Assembly (NCBI GenBank): GCA_944989445.1
Contig: CALYLW010001402.1
Span: 1-64,000 of the forward strand
Length of the DNA stretch: 64,000 nucleotides
Direction of reading: 5' to 3'
DNA from: Ampullaceana balthica
Taxonomy: Eukaryota > Mollusca > Gastropoda > Lymnaeidae
The stretch's first letter is position 1. Every line of letters starts with the position of its first letter. Of the stretch, positions 1 to 11,989 are shown in pieces. The translations under genes and the position numbers were made by a program. The notes under the pieces were generated by a model. The model made no database searches, had not been told where the DNA came from, and was given only the letters and a program-made list of their open reading frames with translations.

Positions 1-126
1 CCTAATGTTGTTTTTTGCAATATGAGCTATATAAAAAATTAGTCTAAGCGTAAGCTACTAGTTAAATGAACGGATTTTGACCAAACTTGGTATATAAAAA
101 CATAAGATACCATATTAAAATAATGT
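1..126 (+). repeat. Fragment of the Helitron-like repeat family
   Basis: The sequence (TATGAGCTATATAAAAA, then a run ending ACCAAACTTGGTATATAA) matches the repeated units inside the large Helitron-like element at 44245-48022. It is cut by the window edge. No coding potential is seen. Confidence 0.65.
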
Positions 127-281
127 GGGGCACTGAACTCACAATGTCCATCTCTTTGGGGCACTGAAATTCACAATGTCCATCTCTTTGGGGCACTGAA
201 CTCACAATGTCCATCTCTTTGGGGCACTGAACTCACAATGTCCATCTCTTTGGGGCACTGAACTCACAATGTCCATCTCTT
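127..281. repeat. 31-bp minisatellite, about 5 copies
   Basis: The unit begins GGGGCACTGAACTCAC and ends ATCTCTTT. Its consensus resembles the single-copy GGCATTGAACTCCTAATGTC stretch inside the Helitron-like units at 44.2-47 kb, so the array appears to be an amplified piece of the element that hosts it. Confidence 0.9.
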
Positions 282-761
282 GCAAATGTGTTAAAGATGT
301 CACAAGGATGTGCACGGGCCAACATATTTCCTAAAAAAGTATACTGGATTTTATGGAAAATAATAAAAAAAACAACGGGAAAATTATTAGCATTTTGTCA
401 ATTTCTCTGCAACAATAACAGCTATCAGGTTGAAACAAAAGTTAAACAATGGCAAATGATATTTAGAACAATGTTGGAGAAAGAATATTTGAAACTTCTC
501 TTTTCTTTCGACTGCCGTAAATTTAGTAGCAATTTGTAGATAACAATTTTGTTTGTGTAGTTTCAGAATTTTTTATTTGAAATGTTTTTGAATGTAATCT
601 AGAATGATTTCCCTTGATTAAAAAAGTAGTAAATCCTTTGTTGGAAATTTCGTTTAAATACTCATTCTAGTTATTATTACTTGTTTTCCGATGAATGTAT
701 TATTTGTATAAACGTTCTATTATTTAAAAATAATATGAAAAAAAGACGATTATGATAACGG
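282..761. other. AT-rich spacer, nothing recognised
   Basis: An 83-codon open frame at 288-539 has no recognisable motif and low-complexity, lysine-rich composition. I do not call it a gene. Confidence 0.6.
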
Positions 762-1386
762 AATGCTTGCAATTCATTTAACAATGCAGTGCTGCCTGTG
801 ACAATTTTGGGAAAAACCTAGCCAACATTTCAAAAAAACATAGATCCGAAAGAAAAAACCTAGACACGCCAAAAATGAACAAATATAACGTCACAAAGCC
901 TCTCCCCCCACCTCCCCCCCCAAAAAAAAATAAAATAAACTGTATTTTCTACTTAAAAATTGGCATGTTTCAAAACAATTTTTTGTTATTTAAGTATGTA
1001 TTTAGTGTAAGACTGCATTCTAATATCGTAACTCACGCGGAGCCATTTAAAACGTCATTACATAAATTTATTGTATGCAACCAGATATTTAAGTGGAGCT
1101 TTCGTTTAAAGTTATCTATTTTGTATGTGACGTCACAGTTCTTAAACACCTCCATCCCTCTTACTAAAGTGTGACATCCCCCCTCCTCACCCTTTTAGAT
1201 GCGTGTCGACATTTATGGACGGCCGATAATGTATCAATTTGTATGTTGTACGTAACTATTTGTAAAATATACTTACATCTGCATTTATTCATCATTTATG
1301 TTTCTTCCTTACTAAGCTTATTGGCAATCTTAGCATTCTTGTAATTATTCTTATTTTATCCATTACCGACGCTCCTTTTATGCAGA

Positions 1387-2157
1387 ATATTATCGAGCAC
1401 CCTCTCACTGGAAGATGAGATAAGTAGTAGGATAGGGAAGGCAGCAACTGTTATGGCTAGACTGTACAAAAGAGTCTGGTCCAATGCTAAACTCACAGCA
1501 AGGACTAAGCTGCAGGTATACCAGGCCTGCGTACTGAGCACACTCCTCTATGGATGCGAGTCTTGGACCACCTATACCAGGCATGAAAGAAGGCTCAATA
1601 GCTTCCACCTCAGATGCCTGCGCCGCATCCTAGACATCAAATGGCAAGAGAAAGTCCCCAACACAGAGGTCCTGGCTCAAGCAAGCATGAGTAGTATTGC
1701 AGCAATATTAACCCAAAGACGCCTCCGTTGGCTTGGACACGTCAAGAGGATGCAAACTGGTCGCATACCCAAGGATGTGCTTTACAGCGAGCTGGCGACA
1801 GGGAAAAGGTCGGTTGGTCGGCCATGTCTCAGATACGTGGACATATGCAAGCGAGACATGAAAGTAGCCAACATTGATATACAAAACTGGGAAAACCTGG
1901 CAGAGGATAGGTCCATGTGGCGGGCTATAGTGAAAGAAGGATCACTAAGAGCAGAGGAGCAAACTAGGGCAGAAGCAGTCGGGAAAAGAGCGAGGAGAAA
2001 GGCCAGGCAACACTGCCCCACTGCTTTCGTGTGTGTGTCATGCAGAAGAGACTGCCACTCAAGGATTGGTCTCATCAGCCACACCAAGAGCTGCAAATAA
2101 TAAAGATAAATCTATCGTCTTTCGTAGACGGACAGATGCCATACCATACCATACTAT
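1387..2157 (+). pseudogene. 5'-truncated non-LTR retrotransposon, ORF2 C-terminus
   Basis: An open frame from about 1393 to the stop at 2098-2100 encodes the region after the reverse transcriptase core. It reads SLEDEISSRIGKAATVMARL, then a conserved LLYGCESWTTY block, the RRLRWLGHVKRM block, RIPKDVLYSEL, GRPCLRYVDICKRDM and a terminal finger-like motif VCVSCRRDCHSRIGLISHTK (C-x2-C ... H). The reverse transcriptase and endonuclease are missing, as expected for target-primed 5' truncation. The 3' end has the GTAGACGGACAGATGCC tail and a short (CCATA)n run. The same family occurs at 37766-39735 and, as a tiny tail, at 51780-51975. It lies inside the hAT-type element and probably jumped into it. 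Confidence 0.88.
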
Positions 2158-2202
2158 TGAGTCCTACCTTTATCCCTGTTTTTGTCTATTCTTACACTTT
2201 TA

Positions 2203-2455
2203 TTTGAGTTTTAAATGTTGATAGAGATTTAAATGTTGATAGAGTTTTAAATGTTGATAGAGTTTTAAATGTTGATAGAGTTTTAAATGTTGATAAAGTT
2301 TTAAATGTTGATAGAGTTTTAAATGTTGATATAGATTTAAATGTTGATAAAGTTTTAAATGTTGATAGAGTTTTAAATGTTGATAAAGTTTTAAATGTTG
2401 ATAGAGTTTTAAATGTTGATATAGATTTAAATGTTGATAGAGTTTTAAATATTGA
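2203..2455. repeat. 18-bp minisatellite, about 14 copies
   Basis: The unit is TTTTAAATGTTGATAGAG with AGAG/AAAG/ATAG variants. It lies directly downstream of the LINE 3' tail. Confidence 0.93.
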
Positions 2456-2670
2456 ATACGGAATATAAAAAGTGTTTTTATATCTACATGTATGTCTATC
2501 TGAGGATTTGATTAGATTATCTTTGGTTTATACAATGAAAACTTGAAAGACTATTCTCTCAACGCAGGCACAAGAAAATGGTAGAGCTGTTAAGTTTGTC
2601 ATGAGGCCTAGTAAAATTGAAAATGTTGGCTCATTCAAGCTGTTTTAACTTGTACCAGATTTCTTTAGAC

Positions 2671-2695
2671 AGATGGCACCGCAGCAGTGCCATCT
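2671..2695. other. Perfect 9-bp inverted repeat (hairpin)
   Basis: AGATGGCAC and GTGCCATCT are separated by 7 nt. It is inside the hAT-type element, about 290 bp from its right end. It could be a transposase-binding or structural site; no function is shown. Confidence 0.6.
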
Positions 2696-3690
2696 TTCAC
2701 ATTAAGTGGGATAGTATGATAGAGATATAGATATCATAAATTCAAATGACAGAGCGGCTAAAAAAACTGTTGTCACCTGATTCTTAATTTTATTTTTGAA
2801 AAATCGAATGTATTTACGGTATTAATTGCACATATTTAGTAAATTGTGTACTTAAACATTGTTAATTTACTTTTTAAAAGAAAAACCTAGATTATGGCTA
2901 TTTATTAAATAAAAAACCTAAAATCCTAGACAATGTCGAAAAAAACTAGCTCTAGGTTGAAAAACCTAGCGCTGCAGCACTGTAACAATGTATTCCTTAT
3001 TATAAGAGATCGAAGTTAAGTGGAATGCCACTTTGATAAAATAGAGTTGAAGGTAGAAATGAAGCGCTAAATATTTATAAAATAGACAAATTTAGTCATT
3101 AGCCATTTATTAAATTTCATGTTTTTAATATTTTAAAAATTAATACGATTTTTAAGATGAACCATTTTTCTAACTTAATATTACAATGCAAATTTTTAAT
3201 GTACATTTAATGAAAGATTTACAAAACACAAAATATTTATATTTTGTATCTTATTTTTAAAATGACATTTAATGGGTTTTTCAAAATATAAATTACGATT
3301 TTCACATTTATTTTATTTTTTTAGTTTACTAACACTAAGTCAGGATAAATACATCAGCACCGGTGCTTTGTAGTGCGACACTTACGGGAAACACAATATC
3401 AATGCACTTCCAAAATGATTACATCAACTTGTAAACATAACGTGTTCTATCCATAATATGCTTATTTCTCCATTTTTATAGTTAAAGGATATTTTACTGC
3501 ATGTGTGTGTGTGTATTTGTATATATAGTTATTTGAAAACGCTAAATTGTTAGTACATTTCATGCAGAACTTTTCATGAATGTATTTTCTATGAAATTTC
3601 ACAAAAGTAACTGTTAAAAAGCAACACTAACAAGAGTTGAAAGCTTATGTAGACTACATAAATTAAAAGACACACTAGTGATTTACCAGA

Positions 3691-4189
3691 GTTTTTTTTG
3701 ATAGTTTCGTAAATACAAAAAGTTTAATGTCATTGAAATGATTTGTTCTTACATAAATCATAACATAAATACCCATTTGCTGAATATTAAATCATTTCGG
3801 TAGTTAACTCGCAGTTAAATTTAATATTCAAATTCCTTTACATGACAAATTAAGAACATAGACGGTATTTAGTAGAATGTGTAGTATTGGACAATTTACA
3901 GCTTTCAAAGTAACGAATGAAGTTGATGACACTTCGTAACAGAGAAGTTGTGTAAGCGTTTAAAGCGAATAATATGGCTATTCATTGGATAATTAAATTT
4001 TTATAAATGTTCAAAATGCTTGGTTCACAACTATAATAAATAAAATTAAAATTAAATGCAAGGTATTAAAATTTCAGGGTAATTATATTTTTTAAAGTAA
4101 TTAACATTGGTAATTAATAACTTTCTAAAATAACCTAGTATTATTTATTCAAGCTGCACATAATCAATCGCAACACTTTAAAAAAGATT
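3691..4189. other. AT-rich spacer, probably inner part of the E1 left arm
   Basis: No frame, repeat or motif is recognised in this stretch. It connects the inverted arm with the first of three core arrays. Confidence 0.5.
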
Positions 4190-4755
4190 ATTATGTCAGG
4201 AACTTGATATCACATCATATGTGATGGAATTCAGGAACTGGTCATCACATAAACTGAGATGTAGCTCATGAACTGGTCATCACATCAACTGTCAAGGAAC
4301 TCAGGAACTGTATCACATCAACTGTGAAGGTAAACTCAGGAAGCTGGTCATCACATTACTGGGATGCAGTTCAGGAATTAGTCATTCATCAAAACTGTGA
4401 GTATTCTCAGGAATTGGTATCACATCAAATGTGTTGTAGCTCAGGTATGGTCATCACATCATTACTGTGAAGTAACTCAGAAACAGGTCATCTCATCAAA
4501 TGTGAAGTAACTTCAGGAACTGGTCATCTCATCAACTGTGAAGTATCTCATAAACCTTTTCATCACATCAACTGTGAAGTAATCTCAGGAAACTGTTCAT
4601 CAGCATAACTTGAAGTATTCAGGAACTGTCATCACATCAACTGTGAAGTATCTCAGGAACTTCCTAGTCATCACATCAACTGTGACGTAACTCAGGAACT
4701 GGTCATCACATCAACTGTGAAGTATTACAGGAACTGGTCATCTTATCAAACGTGT
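4190..4755. repeat. Irregular ~35-bp tandem array, about 16 copies
   Basis: The unit is roughly CATCACATCAACTGTGAAGT followed by AACTCAGGAACTGGT, with many indels. The divergence suggests it is the oldest of the three E1 core arrays. Confidence 0.88.
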
Positions 4756-5107
4756 CAGGCAGACGTATACCATATCCTTAAATCTCCACTTAACAGATTA
4801 TTGTACTCTATTGAATGGTGTAACTTAGTTTATCATTTATTCAAGTTCAACTAGTTAATGTTAGTAAAACAATTGTGATAACGATATTAAATATTTTAAT
4901 GTTATCAAGTATCTTACCAGGTAAGTGTTCTATGTTATAACCATACCAATAGTTAACAAAAAGTAATTTGTCATATTTTATACGATATATTTAAAAGAAT
5001 GATATAACACGAGTTGAGAAACGTAAACCTGAGTTTATAATGTGACTTAGAAAAAGTGAATCAATTCGTAAATAAAAAACAAAAAAACTGCTTCGTGACA
5101 TTATTTT

Positions 5108-5392
5108 TTTATTGACATATTAACACGTTTATGTCCTAAGAAAATCATATCAGTGACATATTAACACGTTTATTGCTAAGAAATGCATATCATTGACATA
5201 ACACATTTATGTCTAAGAAAAGCAAATCATTGACATATTAACACATTTATTTCTAAGACAATCATATCATTGACATATTAACACGTTTATGTCCTAAGAA
5301 AAGCATATCATTGACATATTAACACATTTATGTCTTAGAAAAGTATATCATTGACATATTAACACATTTATGTCTTAGAAAACCATACCATA
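5108..5392. repeat. ~39-bp tandem array, about 7 copies
   Basis: The unit contains ATTGACATATTAACACGTTT followed by ATGTCTAAGAAAAGCATATC. It is the second core array of composite E1. Confidence 0.9.
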
Positions 5393-5697
5393 ATAAAATT
5401 GATATTGTTTTTTTAAGGACAGTTGAAAAGCAGTAATTTATAAGACTTCTTTCCGCGAAACTATTAAGAATAAAATATTTAAACTATTAAAGCCTACTGT
5501 CTATGTGAGTTTACACACTAAGGTAATTAAATGTCAAGACAGTTAGTTTTAAAATGACTTAAATAAATTTTAAATTTCCTTAAAAGTCTTAAGCACTGCA
5601 AATATTTTAGATTGATGAAGAATGGGGATTTCATATTATGATTTAGTTTGAGAAAGACTTAAAACAAACTTTTTTTGTACATCCGACTGAATTGACT

Positions 5698-8600
5698 AAA
5701 CTATCGTTATATCTCGGGTATATCACTAGTGTGTTTATAATTTATGTAGTCTACATAAGCTGTCAACTCTTGTTATATCTCGGGTATATCACTAGTGTGT
5801 TTATAATTTATGTAGTCTACATAAGCTGTCAACTCTTGTTATATCTCGGGTATATCACTAGTGTGTTTATAATTTATGTAGTCTACATAAGCTGTCAACT
5901 CTTGTTATATCTCGGGTATATCACTAGTGTGTTTATAATTTATGTAGTCTACATAAGCTGTCAACTCTTGTTATATCTCGGGTATATCACTAGTGTGTTT
6001 ATAATTTATGTAGTCTACATAAGCTGTCAACTCTTGTTATATCTCGGGTATATCACTAGTGTGTTTATAATTTATGTAGTCTACATAAGCTGTCAACTCT
6101 TGTTATATCTCGGGTATATCACTAGTGTGTTTATAATTTATGTAGTCTACATAAGCTGTCAACTCTTGTTATATCTCGGGTATATCACTAGTGTGTTTAT
6201 AATTTATGTAGTCTACATAAGCTGTCAACTCTTGTTATATCTCGGGTATATCACTAGTGTGTTTATAATTTATGTAGTCTACATAAGCTGTCAACTCTTG
6301 TTATATCTCGGGTATATCACTAGTGTGTTTATAATTTATGTAGTCTACATAAGCTGTCAACTCTTGTTATATCTCGGGTATATCACTAGTGTGTTTATAA
6401 TTTATGTAGTCTACATAAGCTGTCAACTCTTGTTATATCTCGGGTATATCACTAGTGTGTTTATAATTTATGTAGTCTACATAAGCTGTCAACTCTTGTT
6501 ATATCTCGGGTATATCACTAGTGTGTTTATAATTTATGTAGTCTACATAAGCTGTCAACTCTTGTTATATCTCGGGTATATCACTAGTGTGTTTATAATT
6601 TATGCAGTCTACATAAGCTGTCAACTCTTGTTATATCTCGGGTATATCACTAGTGTGTTTATAATTTATGTAGTCTACATAAGCTGTCAACTCTTGTTAT
6701 ATCTCGGGTATATCACTAGTGTGTTTATAATTTATGCAGTCTACATAAGCTGTCAACTCTTGTTATATCTCGGGTATATCACTAGTGTGTTTATAATTTA
6801 TGTAGTCTACATAAGCTGTCAACTCTTGTTATATCTCGGGTATATCACTAGTGTGTTTATAATTTATGCAGTCTACATAAGCTGTCAACTCTTGTTATAT
6901 CTCGGGTATATCACTAGTGTGTTTATAATTTATGTAGTCTACATAAGCTGTCAACTCTTGTTATATCTCGGGTATATCACTAGTGTGTTTATAATTTATG
7001 CAGTCTACATAAGCTGTCAACTCTTGTTATATCTCGGGTATATCACTAGTGTGTTTATAATTTATGCAGTCTACATAAGCTGTCAACTCTTGTTATATCT
7101 CGGGTATATCACTAGTGTGTTTATAATTTATGCAGTCTACATAAGCTGTCAACTCTTGTTATATCTCGGGTATATCACTAGTGTGTTTATAATTTATGTA
7201 GTCTACATAAGCTGTCAACTATTGTTATATCTCGGGTATATCACTAGTGTGTTTATAATTTATGCAGTCTACATAAGCTGTCAACTATTGTTATATCTCG
7301 GGTATATCACTAGTGTGTTTATAATTTATGCAGTCTACATAAGCTGTCAACTATTGTTATATCTCGGGTATATCACTAGTGTGTTTATAATTTATGCAGT
7401 CTACATAAGCTGTCAACTATTGTTATATCTCGGGTATATCACTAGTGTGTTTATAATTTATGTAGTCTACATAAGCTGTCAACTATTGTTATATCTCGGG
7501 TATATCACTAGTGTGTTTATAATTTATGTAGTCTACATAAGCTGTCAACTCTTGTTATATCTCGGGTATATCACTAGTGTGTTTATAATTTATGCAGTCT
7601 ACATAAGCTGTCAACTCTTGTTATATCTCGGGTATATCACTAGTGTGTTTATAATTTATGTAGTCTACATAAGCTGTCAACTCTTGTTATATCTCGGGTA
7701 TATCACTAGTGTGTTTATAATTTATGTAGTCTACATAAGCTGTCAACTCTTGTTATATCTCTGTTATATCACTAGTGTGTTTATAATTTATGTAGTCGAC
7801 ATAAGCTGTCAACTCTTGTTATATCTCGGGTATATCACTAGTGTGTTTATAATTTATGTAGTCTACATAAGCTGTCAACTCTTGTTATATCTCGGGTATA
7901 TCACTAGTGTGTTTATAATTTATGTAGTCTACATAAGCTGTCAACTCTTGTTATATCTCGGGTATATCACTAGTGTGTTTATAATTTATGTAGTCTACAT
8001 AAGCTGTCAACTCTTGTTATATCTCGGGTATATCACTAGTGTGTTTATAATTTATGTAGTCTACATAAGCTGTCAACTCTTGTTATATCTCGGGTATATC
8101 ACTAGTGTGTTTATAATTTATGTAGTCTACATAAGCTGTCAACTCTTGTTATATCTCGGGTATATCACTAGTGTGTTTATAATTTATGTAGTCTACATAA
8201 GCTGTCAACTCTTGTTATATCTCGGGTATATCACTAGTGTGTTTATAATTTATGTAGTCTACATAAGCTGTCAACTCTTGTTATATCTCGGGTATATCAC
8301 TAGTGTGTTTATAATTTATGTAGTCTACATAAGCTGTCAACTCTTGTTATATCTCGGGTATATCACTAGTGTGTTTATAATTTATGTAGTCTACATAAGC
8401 TGTCAACTCTTGTTATATCTCGGGTATATCACTAGTGTGTTTATAATTTATGTAGTCTACATAAGTTATCAACTCTTGTTATATCTCGGGTATATCACTA
8501 GTGTGTTTATAATTTATGTAGTCTACATAAGCTGTCAACTCTTGTTATATCTCGGGTATATCACTAGTGTGTTTATAATTTATGTAGTCTACATAAGTTA

Positions 8601-8745
8601 TCAACTCTTGTTATATCTCGGGTATATCACTAGTGTGTTTATAATTTATGTAGTCTACATAAGCTGTCAACTCTTGTTATATCTCGGGTATATCACTAGT
8701 GTGTTTATAATTTATGTAGTCTACATAAGCTGTCAACTCTTGTTA
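5698..8745. repeat. 66-bp satellite-like array, about 46 near-identical copies
   Basis: Each unit contains CTCGGGTATATCACTAGTGT and ends TAGTCTACATAAGCTGTCAA. The few variants cluster: a T-to-C change (TATGTAG to TATGCAG) alternates with the standard unit around 6600-7080, and a CTC-to-CTA change is confined to 7220-7490, showing duplication of blocks of several units. The unit length is divisible by three, so a 1032-codon frame (5692-8790) runs through the whole array. Substitutions change amino acids freely and no gene features flank it, so I do not call it a protein. Confidence 0.97.
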
Positions 8746-8821
8746 GATTTGCTTATTCCATATAAGAGAAACATTTGTGAAAACTCTTAGAAAAAAAATA
8801 AACAAAAAAAAATAAAAAAAA

Positions 8822-9191
8822 TACAGTCGTCCTCACTAAGTCGAACTTCAATAAGTCGAAAACCTTCCTATATCGAATTAATTGTTAGGTCCAGGCCAAA
8901 TTCTATAAGACTAATGTATTATAGATCTCCTTAACTCGAAGATTTTTTGCTTCCAACGTCCATCAGTCGAATTTTCCAAGGAGTTTGGGTAAAAGGAAAA
9001 ATCTTATTTCCCCTATCCCACAGTGGAGGGAGTAATGTGTGGGGGAGGGGCTTTCTCAGTGGTGTCGGCTGCCCCGCCCTCTCTCAATATAAACATTGTC
9101 CTTGATTAATATGCGCCTATTCAACCATTTTCCCTAACTCGAAAACTCCGTAAGTGGAAATTTATTTCGGGTCTTTTTGAGTTCGACTGTG
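8822..9191. mobile_element. pogo/Tigger-like MITE
   Basis: It begins CAGTCGTCCTCACTAAGTCG and ends GAGTTCGACTG, with the internal motif YAAGTCGAA repeated in both orientations. These are the style of ends seen in Tigger/pogo-type Tc1-mariner relatives, which insert at TA. The left flank is TA; the right flank is TG, so the duplication has decayed. It has no coding capacity and is inserted in the E1 right arm. Confidence 0.65.
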
Positions 9192-9812
9192 TTAGATGAA
9201 TTCGATGGTAGAGCTTAAAGTTGTTAAAATAAGTGAATACGAATATACGCGTGAAATAAAATTATTGATTAACTATAAAAAAATGAAGAAATAGCCATAA
9301 TTTGCAGAGAACACATTATATGTACATATTAATAGAATCATTTTTGGAGGTGCATTCAAATTGAGTTTCCAGTCAATGACGCACCACAAAGCACCGGTAC
9401 TAATATATTTAATATGACATTGTGTTTGCAAAACTGAGAATAGAAGATGAATGTGAAAATCTTGATTCATTGATTAAAATACATTAACATGTAATTTAAA
9501 ATGTATGAGACATATAAAAAAAACTTGGCTTTCATAATTGTTTTATTTTATATAAATTATAAATTCGTATACTTTATAAAGTTCGAAGAATAAAAATAGT
9601 ATTACAAATTATATTTATATTTTTAAAAAATGAAACTATAAAAAATTTTTAATGACAATTATTTATTCATGTGTCTTACAATCAATGTGACTGTACTGTT
9701 TGAAACTTCGAAAGTTTTGATAGAAGGCATTCTATTTTATCCAAGTGGCACGCCACTTGACTTCGGTCCCTATAAAATCGGGATACAATGTCAATAAATT
9801 GCTTGCCATTCC
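9192..9812 (-). repeat. Right inverted arm of composite element E1
   Basis: It is the reverse complement of 2983-3640 and includes GCACCGGTAC (9391-9400), the palindrome AAGTGGCACGCCACTT (9743-9758) and the outer end GATACAATGTCAATAAATTG, then CTTGCC. Homology continues inward across the MITE to the last 66-bp unit. Confidence 0.8.
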
Positions 9813-9998
9813 CTTATCGACGTTGTCCTAAAATGAGTTTTATTTAGAGATATTAGGACGTTTATACAATTAGTACATACATGGGGAAAACACAAATTGC
9901 AGATTAACATTGTCTTTGTTGTTCACATAGCTTAATAATTTCTGATTATTGTAGGATTCTCTCGTGGTGACAACAATATGGATGTTCTTACAAAATGT

Positions 9999-10714
9999 TA
10001 GGGCTGCGGAAATTAACGATTAATTTCTCGATTAATCGTTAAAATTTTTAACGATCAAATTATTTTTTAATGATTAATCGACCCATCTTTTACAAATCAA
10101 AATATAAAAAAATAATTAAAAGTAGCGGCCGATAAATAATAATAAATTGCCTGAAGATTACACGAACATATTGGTTTTAAACTATTGACTGATGTGAATG
10201 TTTAAAGTGTTGATAAAGTTTGCCTACCGTGGTTCTATCAATTCGCCTACTTATCAAACCAAATGAAACGCGTATTGACGACAGCTCTTCTGATGAATTA
10301 CTGCGTTACAAAATGGAGATGAAAGTTCCTGAATTCATTAACCCTCTAAAATGGTAGAAACTTAATGAACACCGATATCCCATAATGACATACCTTGCCA
10401 AGACGGTTTTGTGCATACCAGTTACCTCATTTGCATGTAAATGATTGTTCAGCTCGGCTGGTTATATTGTCAATTAGACCTGCTCATAACTTGAACCAAA
10501 TAATGCCAACACACTTGTCTTTTTGAAGTTGGTTAAAAGATAACAGATAAAGGAGACATTTCAATGTTATTAAGATTTTCAACAAGAACGTTTAAAAAGT
10601 GTTACTTATTACAGCATAAATTAAAAATTTTCCCTTTTATCGAAATTAACGATTAATTAATCGTTAATTTTTCAAAAGTTAATGATTAAATTTAAATTAA
10701 TCGTTAACAGCCCT
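9999..10714. mobile_element. hAT-like MITE with TAGGGCTG ends, copy 1
   Basis: The termini are TAGGGCTGCGGAAATTAACG and TAATCGTTAACAGCCCTA, with clustered palindromic AACGATTAAT/ATTAATCGTT motifs at both ends. The flanking 8-mers CAAAATGT and CAAATTAT match at six of eight positions, so a decayed 8-bp duplication is possible. A second, reversed copy is at 29091-29852. No open frame survives. Confidence 0.7.
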
Positions 10715-10799
10715 ACAAATTATATTATATGGATACAGGGCCGGTATTAGCAAAAAAACATCTTGGCCTCTGCAGTGTTTTTAGTTCGAATCTATCCCA

Positions 10800-11115
10800 G
10801 GTTAGTGTCATATATAAATTAGTCGGAACGATATTTCTCTAGCTCTAGGTTCTATTTTTCTTATGTGTTAGTTTTTGAAAGTTTCCTTTAATTTTGTTTT
10901 TATATAATTGTCGCAATCACGTGATTCGTTCAAGAAACAAGTTTTCATTTTTTTTCTCTCAAGTAGTTGTAAATTTGTTTGTTTGTTTTATTTACTAAAA
11001 TCGTATTACTTTTTTATGACTTGTAAGCATGCTTGTTAAAAATAGGTGAGTCTCGTCCCGAGGTAGTGAGTTGTATTATTATTGATAGTTGTCAGACGTG
11101 TCAATGTGAATGCCA
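10800..11115 (-). pseudogene. Decayed 3' fragment of a Tx1-like LINE
   Basis: On the minus strand this is a diverged copy of the 31860-32160 segment of the Tx1-like LINE ORF2. It shares CTAGCTCTAGGTTCTATTT, the CGTCCCGAGGTAGTG / CGTCCCCAGGTAGTG block and the TGTCAGACGTGTCA block. It is full of stops and indels, and older than the copy at 31-36 kb. Confidence 0.75.
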
Positions 11116-11204
11116 GTAACTGCAATATCTGAAATCTCACCTTGATTAGAACTGTTTGATTGTTAAGAGTGACCCTAAAATAATAATAGAACGTTGTGTG
11201 TGTA

Positions 11205-11748
11205 TAACTTTATACATGGAAACTATAAGTACACACGAGATTCGTATATTCATATAACTTTAAATACGTTAAGGGAACTATTAGTACACACGAGATTCGT
11301 ATATTCATATAACTTTAAATACGTTAAGGGAACTATTAGTACACACGAGATTCGTATATTCATATAACTTTAAATACGTTAAGGGAACTATTAGTACACA
11401 AGATATTCGTATATCCATATAACTTTATAGACGTGAAGGGAACTATTAGTACACATGAGATTCGTATATTCATATAACTTTATAGACGTCAAGGGAACTA
11501 TTAGTACACATGAGATTCGTATATTCATATAACTTTATAGACGTCAAGGGAACTATAAGTTCACAATTACATTCGTATAGTCTTATAACTTTATAGACCT
11601 CAAGGAAACTATTAGTACACATGAGATTCGTATATTCATATAACTTTATAGACCTCAAGGAAACTATTAGTACACATGAGATTCGTATATTCATATAACT
11701 TTATAGACGTCAAGGGAACTATTAGTACAAATGAGATTCGTATATTGA
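11205..11748. repeat. 55-bp minisatellite, about 10 copies
   Basis: The unit contains GGGAACTATTAGTACACA followed by GAGATTCGTATATTCATATA. Variants (AAATACGTTAAG versus TAGACGTCAAG) occur in blocks, indicating local homogenisation. Confidence 0.94.
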
Positions 11749-11805
11749 AAGTTGCCATGAAATAAAGGAAAGTGTCTTACGGTGTTGGCTGTGAAACGTG
11801 GGGAA

Positions 11806-11912
11806 TAGTTGTTAGATATAAGACATCCAACTATAAAATAGTTGTTAGATATAAGACATCCAACTATAAAATAGTTGTTAGATATAAGACATCCAACTAT
11901 AAAATAGTTGTT
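11806..11912. repeat. 33-bp tandem repeat, about 3 copies
   Basis: The unit is ATAGTTGTTAGATATAAGAC followed by ATCCAACTATAAA. Confidence 0.9.
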
Positions 11913-11989
11913 AGCATCGTTATGACATCAAGGAACAAAATGAACTAGCCACATGAAATTGTTTAAATCGAGCTCCGTCTATACTTGTG

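Larger units (their letters stand above)
787..2982. mobile_element. Non-autonomous hAT-type element, perfect 8-bp TSD
   Basis: The ends are CAGTGCTGCCTGTGAC on the left and, read inward from the right, CAGTGCTGCAGCGCTAGG. The first 9 bp are a perfect inverted repeat. It is flanked by identical TAACAATG at 779-786 and 2983-2990. An 8-bp duplication and a CAG terminus are the hAT signature. The interior has repeated AAAAACCTAG motifs, a C-rich tract with GTGACGTCAC near 900-1220, a LINE fragment, an 18-bp array and a hairpin. No transposase remains, so it would need an enzyme in trans. It interrupts the left arm of E1 and is therefore younger than that arm. Confidence 0.85.
762..3690 (+). repeat. 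Left inverted arm of composite element E1 (split by a hAT insertion)
   Basis: The outer end (GCTTGCAATTCATTTAACAA, 767-784) continues at 2983 after removal of the 787-2982 insertion and its duplicated TAACAATG. The arm then carries the palindrome AAGTGGAATGCCACTT (3018-3033), an AT-rich stretch, the palindrome AGCACCGGTGCT (3356-3367) and about 300 bp that match the right arm at 8690-9812 in reverse complement, for example the stretch around AACGTGTTCTATCC. Near 3636-3690 it holds a single inverted copy of the 66-bp unit that is amplified at 5698-8745. Confidence 0.8.

Noticed and set aside
5692..8790. 1032-codon frame with a 22-residue hydrophobic repeat, like a multi-pass membrane protein
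   Set aside because: It is produced by the 66-bp array. Unit length is divisible by three, changes between units include amino-acid replacements with no sign of constraint, and no start or flanking coding sequence supports it.
9999..10714. Replication origin suggested by clustered ATTAATCGTT palindromes
   Set aside because: A second copy with the same terminal structure shows these are transposon ends.
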